DNA from: Methylovirgula sp.
Lineage (GTDB): Bacteria; Pseudomonadota; Alphaproteobacteria; Rhizobiales; Beijerinckiaceae
Reading direction: 5' to 3'
Length of the DNA: 12,822 nt
Assembly (NCBI GenBank): GCA_025356505.1
Contig: JANXSV010000168.1
Location: forward strand, 1-12,822
This document shows positions 6,402 to 12,822 of this stretch, in pieces (positions within the stretch are counted from its first letter, which is position 1; each line of letters opens with the position of its first letter). The notes beneath the pieces are model-generated. The model made no database searches, was not told the DNA's origin, and was given only the letters and a program-made list of their open reading frames with translations. The position numbers and the translations under genes were made by a program.

Positions 6402-8225
6402 ATGAAAATGCGGAATATTGCGATCATAGCCCACGTTGACCACGGCAAAACGACGCTTGTGGACAAACTTTTGCGGCAGTCTGGTGCTTTCCGCGACAAT
6501 CAGCGTGTGGATGAACGGGTAATGGACTCCAACGATCTAGAAAAGGAGCGTGGCATCACCATTCTGGCTAAGGCCACGTCCATTGTTTGGAGAGATGTTC
6601 GCATCAACATCGTTGACACTCCGGGACATGCTGATTTCGGTGGCGAAGTGGAACGAATTCTCTCGATGGTGGATGGTGCCATTGTTCTCGTGGATGCCGC
6701 TGAAGGCCCGATGCCACAGACCAAATTTGTGGTCGGTAAGGCACTCAAGATCGGTTTGAAGCCGATAGTAGCGATCAATAAGGTCGATCGTCCGGATGCT
6801 CGCATCACTGAAGTCGTAAACGAGGTATTCGATCTTTTTGCCGCGCTCGATGCAACGGACGAGCAGCTTGACTTTCCGATCCTTTATGGATCGTCCCGTC
6901 AGGGTTGGATGGCCACAGCTCCGGATGCCGAGCATACCGGTATGGACCCCCTCCTCGACATGGTTTTGGAACATGTGGCACCGCCGACCATCGAAGACGG
7001 TTCGTTCAAAATGCTGGGCACTCTTCTCGAGGCTAACGCCTATCTTGGCCGAATGATCACTGGCCGAGTATTTTCGGGGAATCTGAAGACCAACCAGCAG
7101 GTTAAGGTTTTAGACCGCAAAGGCAATATTATAGAAACAGGCCGTGTTTCAAAAATTCTAGCCTTCCGGGGCATTGAACGCACACCGGTAGAAGAGGCAG
7201 AAGCGGGTGACATCGTGGCTATTGCCGGGCTTACAAAGTTCAACGTTGCTGACACACTTTGTGCTCCAGACATAACCGAACCATTGCAGGCTCAACCTAT
7301 TGATCCTCCCACGCTTTCAATGACATTCATGGTTAACGACTCGCCTTTGGCTGGCACCGAAGGTGACAAAGTTACTAGCCGTATGATCCGCGCCCGTTTA
7401 TTTTCGGAAGCTGAAGGTAATGTTGCACTTAAGATCGAGGAGTCCGCTGGCGCTGATTCCTATATCGTTTCGGGTCGCGGAGAATTGCAGCTCGGCATTT
7501 TGATCGAAACTATGCGCCGGGAGGGCTTTGAGCTTGGTGTTTCTCGTCCCAAAGTAGTTTATCAAAAGGACGATGAAGGCAACTTGCTTGAGCCGATCGA
7601 AGAGGTCGTTGTCGACGTGGATGAAGAACATTCAGGCGTGGTTGTGCAAAAAATGGCGGAACGCAAAGCCGAGATGATTGAAATGCGGCCTTCGGGTGGT
7701 AACCGTTTGCGCTTGGTGTTTCATGCGCCAACGCGTGGCTTGATCGGTTATCAAAGCGAACTGCTTACGGATACGCGCGGGACAGCAATTATGAATCGCT
7801 TATTCCATGCCTATGAGGCTTATAAAGGCGAAATTGCTGGTCGTCGGAATGGCGTGCTGCTTTCGAATGGCTCCGGTGAGTCCGTGTCTTACGCGATGTG
7901 GAAGCTGGAGGACCGAGGTCCAATGATGATTGATCCGGGTATCAAGGTCTACGAAGGTATGATTATTGGGGAGCATACACGCGAAAATGATCTCGAGGTG
8001 AATGTGCTGAAGGGCAAACAGCTGACCAATATTCGTGCTGCAGGCAAAGATGAGGCCGTGCGCCTTACACCGCCAATACGCATGAGTTTGGAAAAAGCGC
8101 TGTCTTATATTCAAGATGACGAATTGGTCGAAGTAACGCCAAAAAGCATTCGCCTGAGAAAAATCTATTTGGACGCAAATGAGCGCAAGCGCTTTGGCCG
8201 CAGCAAGGAAGTTGTGAACGCATAG
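6402..8225 (+). CDS. typA: ribosome-associated GTPase TypA/BipA
   Basis: TypA is a translational GTPase that binds the ribosome near the EF-G site and supports 50S assembly and growth under stress or cold. The 607-residue length is standard and similarity to E. coli BipA runs end to end. The G motifs are intact: G1 AHVDHGKT (10-17), G2 in ERGITI (49-54), G3 DTPGH (72-76), G4 NKVD (126-129) and a G5-like GSSRQG (163-168). After these come the beta-barrel domain II, domain III with [22 protein letters not shown], the domain V region with [14 protein letters not shown] residues, and the BipA-specific C-terminal domain with [19 protein letters not shown] and [14 protein letters not shown]. It starts at ATG 6402 with a second ATG two codons later; neither has a clear Shine-Dalgarno. 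An intrinsic terminator follows, so it probably ends its transcript. Confidence 0.97.
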   Translation: MKMRNIAIIAHVDHGKTTLVDKLLRQSGAFRDNQRVDERVMDSNDLEKERGITILAKATSIVWRDVRINIVDTPGHADFGGEVERILSMVDGAIVLVDAAEGPMPQTKFVVGKALKIGLKPIVAINKVDRPDARITEVVNEVFDLFAALDATDEQLDFPILYGSSRQGWMATAPDAEHTGMDPLLDMVLEHVAPPTIEDGSFKMLGTLLEANAYLGRMITGRVFSGNLKTNQQVKVLDRKGNIIETGRVSKILAFRGIERTPVEEAEAGDIVAIAGLTKFNVADTLCAPDITEPLQAQPIDPPTLSMTFMVNDSPLAGTEGDKVTSRMIRARLFSEAEGNVALKIEESAGADSYIVSGRGELQLGILIETMRREGFELGVSRPKVVYQKDDEGNLLEPIEEVVVDVDEEHSGVVVQKMAERKAEMIEMRPSGGNRLRLVFHAPTRGLIGYQSELLTDTRGTAIMNRLFHAYEAYKGEIAGRRNGVLLSNGSGESVSYAMWKLEDRGPMMIDPGIKVYEGMIIGEHTRENDLEVNVLKGKQLTNIRAAGKDEAVRLTPPIRMSLEKALSYIQDDELVEVTPKSIRLRKIYLDANERKRFGRSKEVVNA

Positions 8226-8256
8226 GTTCACCCCGGCATAATGACGTGAACTGTGG

Positions 8257-8288
8257 AAGCGAGGGAAACGGCTGTTTTCCTCGCTTTT
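8257..8288 (+). terminator. Rho-independent terminator after typA
   Basis: AAGCGAGGGAAA (8257-8268) pairs with TTTTCCTCGCTT (8275-8286) to make a 12-bp stem with one G-T wobble and a 6-base loop. The 3' arm ends in a short run of four T residues (8285-8288). It starts 31 bp after the typA stop and separates typA from gyrB transcription. Confidence 0.85.
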
Positions 8289-8304
8289 ACGTTGCCTTCC
8301 AACG

Positions 8305-8310
8305 TATAAT
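8305..8310 (+). promoter_or_regulatory. candidate gyrB -10 hexamer TATAAT
   Basis: A perfect TATAAT lies 55 bp upstream of the gyrB start and just after the typA terminator. No good -35 is found at 16-18 bp (the region reads CGCTTT), so recognition would rely on the -10 or on other factors. The leader that follows contains repeated CGCGAAT segments. Confidence 0.45.
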
Positions 8311-8359
8311 ATCGAGCGCGAATCATCGCGAATTTTGCGCTTCAACTCAAAGAATTTGA

Positions 8360-10810
<2,451 letters not shown>

Positions 10811-10848
10811 ATTCGAGGCGGGGTTTAGCTTTCAGGCTTCGCGCTCTA

Positions 10849-10891
10849 CGAGGGCGCCGCGAACCATGGCGTTGCGCGATAAACACCCTCG
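10849..10891. repeat. nested inverted repeats downstream of gyrB
   Basis: CGAGGG (10849-10854) and CCCTCG (10886-10891) are perfect complements. They enclose a GC-rich interior in which CGCC and GGCG, and CGCGAAC and GTTGCG, can also pair with small bulges. It lies in the 264-bp gap between gyrB and the GT26 gene. It may be an mRNA 3' structure; no T-run follows. I see no gene in this gap. Confidence 0.3.
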
Positions 10892-10923
10892 CAGTGATGT
10901 CCATCAGTATAGCTGCGTGTAAC

Positions 10924-10952
10924 CAAAGCGAGGCACATGTCTGCCGGCTTTG
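10924..10952 (+). terminator. possible gyrB transcription terminator (hairpin without a T-run)
   Basis: CAAAGC (10924-10929) pairs with GCTTTG (10947-10952), and GGCA (10932-10935) pairs with TGCC (10942-10945) inside it, around a 6-base loop with a small asymmetric internal loop. The sequence after the stem (CGGGTTAAC) has no T-run, so a Rho-independent function is uncertain. Confidence 0.35.
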
Positions 10953-11074
10953 CGGGTTAACTTTTAAATCAGCATGAATTCCAACTTCCGTTACGACCGG
11001 CCAGCCTTAAGGACTCTTCAACAGTCTTGAGACAAGGTGTTAATCGGTTTTATACGTATTTTGGATGATTTCTG

Positions 11075-11902
11075 GTGAAAACGGATACTGTTTTAGCTCA
11101 TATTGACACTCACACGCCATTTATAGAGCGGGATGTCACAGTTGACGCCGTTAAGAGAATACGGCTGGGAGGCTTGCCAATCGTCGTTTCTTCGCGCGAA
11201 GAGGCGGCCAGATACCTGGTTAAGGCCGCTTTGAATAAGGTAAAGCCATCAAAGCCGCTTTACGCGACTTCGGCAAACGGCCAAGTCATTTCAATGTGTG
11301 CCAGAGATCCTGACGTAAAGGCACTCTTCACGCGCGCCGACCTGATCCACGCCGATGGGCAGCCCATGGTCGTGGCTTCGCGCCGCTATTGCAGCAGCCC
11401 GCTGCCGGAACGCGTAGCAACGACCGACTTGTTTGATGATGTTGCGAGGGTGGCGCAGGACTGGGGCGCGAGTTTTTATGTATTTGGAGCATCTGAAGAG
11501 GTAAACTCCGAAGCAGTTGCCAATATGCGCGCGAGCTACCCCTTGTTAAACATTGTCGGGCACAGAAGCGGATATTTTAAGCCCCGCGAGGAAGTCGAAA
11601 TTGTTCAACAGATTAACGCACTGAAACCGGACATTTTGTGGGTGTCTCTGGGTGCGCCGCTGGAACAAAAGTTTGTATGCCGGAATCTCTCGAAGCTTAC
11701 CAATGTCGGAGTCATCAAAACGGCAGGCGGATTGCTGGATTTCATTGCCGGGAGACGAAAGCGGGCACCTCGCTGGATGCAGGACTATAGTTTAGAGTGG
11801 CTTTATCGTACTTGGTTGGAACCAGGAAGATTAGGCCCAAGGTACCTTGAGACGAATATGCATTCTGCAAAGTTATTAGCGACACAATCCGGCGATCTTT
11901 GA
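11075..11902 (+). CDS. WecG/TagA/CpsF family (GT26) glycosyltransferase, GTG start
   Basis: Family members transfer a UDP- or NDP-linked sugar (often ManNAc or its uronic acid) to an undecaprenyl-linked acceptor at the inner membrane during polysaccharide assembly. The 275-residue product shows the family motifs in order: YATSANGQ (63-70, Asn68), ADLIHADGQPMV (88-99, with Asp94 the likely catalytic base), LPERVATTDL (110-119), FYVFGASEE (134-142), GYF (166-168), PDILWVSLGAPLEQKFV (185-201) and GVIKTAGGLLDFIAGRRKRAPRW (starting at 212), followed by the basic/aromatic C-terminal tail that helps membrane binding. It starts at GTG 11075, with GGA at 11063-11065; the nearby ATG 11065 is out of frame. 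A CelD-like acyltransferase follows 92 bp downstream. HfsJ of Caulobacter holdfast synthesis belongs to this family, but exact orthology cannot be decided here. Confidence 0.92.
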   Translation: MKTDTVLAHIDTHTPFIERDVTVDAVKRIRLGGLPIVVSSREEAARYLVKAALNKVKPSKPLYATSANGQVISMCARDPDVKALFTRADLIHADGQPMVVASRRYCSSPLPERVATTDLFDDVARVAQDWGASFYVFGASEEVNSEAVANMRASYPLLNIVGHRSGYFKPREEVEIVQQINALKPDILWVSLGAPLEQKFVCRNLSKLTNVGVIKTAGGLLDFIAGRRKRAPRWMQDYSLEWLYRTWLEPGRLGPRYLETNMHSAKLLATQSGDL

Positions 11903-11994
11903 TACATCGGTCAGGGTATAATGTCCTGAAAGCCGACATTACTTTCTCAATTTTGATATTTTACTGCAACACAACATAATGAGGTATAGCGAGC

Positions 11995-12822
11995 GTGCCT
12001 CCTACTGAGACCTCTGAAACTCCGATAAGTATAAATATATATACGGATTTAACATCTAATCAGCTGCGCGTAAATTGGCTCAAACTTGAGCAGACTGGCG
12101 TTTTATCGGCTTTCCAAAGCTTGAAATTTGTAGAGCTGATGTCGCAGCATGTATTGGCGGCTCATAACTCAGTCTTGTGCATCATCGAGCTTGTGAATAG
12201 CAATATCGAAACCATAATGATTATGCCAATGGTCGTTCGGCGCTCACGTTATGCCCGTAGCCTCGAATGGCTAGACCTTGGATTATCAGACTATTGCCTG
12301 CCAATATTTACTGCGGATTTGGCCAGAAATACTGTGCAAATGAGGGCGCTGTTCGGCCAAATCTTGGCCAAACTGGGCCACATCGATTACGTCCATCTGA
12401 CAAAGATGCCGGCGCAGTTTGATGGCGTCGAAAACCCGTTGATGCGCCTGGCACAAGTGCGGCCGATGGGCGCCGCGACGTTCCCGAAATATCTGGGCAC
12501 CGCAGAAGCAGTGTCGGCTTTCCGCAGGTCCGGCATCCATGAGGACTATCGCAAAAGGCTGCGCAAGCTTGGGCGCGAGGGTCGCAATCCCAACTGGACT
12601 GTAGCCAAAACTGCGGAAGAGGCCGCCAGCTTGTTCAGCGCGCTGGTTCGATTGCGCAAAGACCGTTTTGCGAGACTGAACAGGGTGGATCCGTTACAGG
12701 ACTTGGCTATCGCGACTTTCTATCTGGCTCTGGCGCAATCGGGATGCGTGGCAGGGACTGTTTGCTTGATCGCCCTGCGCTTCAACGATGAAATCGTCGC
12801 GGTGCAATATAGTTTGGTTCAG
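11995..12822 (+). CDS. CelD/BcsL-type GNAT acyltransferase, 5' part (runs off the right edge)
   Basis: I translated this by hand. The frame is open from GTG 11995 to the last base (276 codons). An in-frame TGA at 11980-11982 precedes it, GTG is the first start after that stop, and GAGG (11981-11984) lies 10 nt upstream. The segment SAFQSLKFVELM (38-49) matches the conserved N-terminal element of the family, which argues against the later ATG at residue 49. The stretch IHEDYRKRLRKLGREGRNPNW (from 181), LVRLRKDRFARL (217-228) and LRFNDEIVAVQYSLV (261-275) are typical of the BioF2-like/Acetyltransf_6 domain. Such proteins are linked to cellulose, exopolysaccharide and holdfast synthesis, probably acylating sugars. 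HfsK of Caulobacter is of this type. The first 60 codons are AT-rich and the remainder is more GC-rich. The C-terminal part of the domain is outside the window. Confidence 0.88.
   Translation, partial: MPPTETSETPISINIYTDLTSNQLRVNWLKLEQTGVLSAFQSLKFVELMSQHVLAAHNSVLCIIELVNSNIETIMIMPMVVRRSRYARSLEWLDLGLSDYCLPIFTADLARNTVQMRALFGQILAKLGHIDYVHLTKMPAQFDGVENPLMRLAQVRPMGAATFPKYLGTAEAVSAFRRSGIHEDYRKRLRKLGREGRNPNWTVAKTAEEAASLFSALVRLRKDRFARLNRVDPLQDLAIATFYLALAQSGCVAGTVCLIALRFNDEIVAVQYSLVQ

Noticed and set aside
6208..6405. 65-codon frame from TTG in the infC-typA gap, with a CPFC motif and an ATGA overlap with typA
   Set aside because: It lacks a Shine-Dalgarno, needs a TTG start, looks random in composition, contains the TGC-rich motif and resembles no family I know. 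The ATGA overlap is suggestive but not enough.

Overview
The window reads as chromosomal DNA of an alphaproteobacterium with moderate GC content. Nothing in it looks plasmid- or phage-derived. Four things point to that class: the rdgB-hemW pair; an intracellular polyhydroxybutyrate (PHB) depolymerase with a cysteine nucleophile; an IF-3 whose N-terminus (M-R-R-P, read from an ATT start) has the alphaproteobacterial look; and the alphaproteobacterial style of the GyrB, TypA and WecG-like proteins. An extended loop near the C-terminus of RdgB resembles what I remember from Rhizobiales-like lineages, but I cannot place the organism below class.

Layout. Positions 1-1041 (minus strand) hold the 5' part of hemW, which runs off the left edge, preceded by rdgB; the two probably form one transcript. 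Positions 1042-1290 are an intergenic control region with a possible 23-codon ORF, a TTGACA hexamer and a TGC-rich motif. Positions 1291-3405 (plus) hold phaZ and a YgjP/DUF45-type zinc metallopeptidase. An ABHD10-like alpha/beta hydrolase (3387-4211, minus) converges on the metallopeptidase and overlaps it by 19 bp. A GT4 glycosyltransferase (4281-5486, plus) diverges from the hydrolase. Then come infC (5644-6183, ATT start), typA/bipA (6402-8225), a clear intrinsic terminator, gyrB (8366-10810), a 264-bp intergenic stretch with inverted repeats, a WecG/TagA/CpsF (GT26) glycosyltransferase (11075-11902, GTG start) and the first 276 codons of a CelD/BcsL-type acyltransferase (11995 to the right edge, GTG start).

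How it fits together. The middle is information-processing housekeeping: initiation factor, ribosome-associated GTPase and gyrase subunit. phaZ mobilises stored PHB. The right-hand pair (GT26 plus CelD-like acyltransferase) and the separate GT4 enzyme suggest surface-polysaccharide synthesis, and the right-hand pair resembles the HfsJ/HfsK protein types of Caulobacter holdfast synthesis. The main regulatory observations are the rare ATT start of infC, a 15-base TGC-rich motif shared by the upstream regions of phaZ and typA, and a perfect inverted repeat in the infC leader. I found no CRISPR array, IS element, tRNA, rRNA, toxin-antitoxin pair or defence system, and no convincing wholly new multi-gene system.
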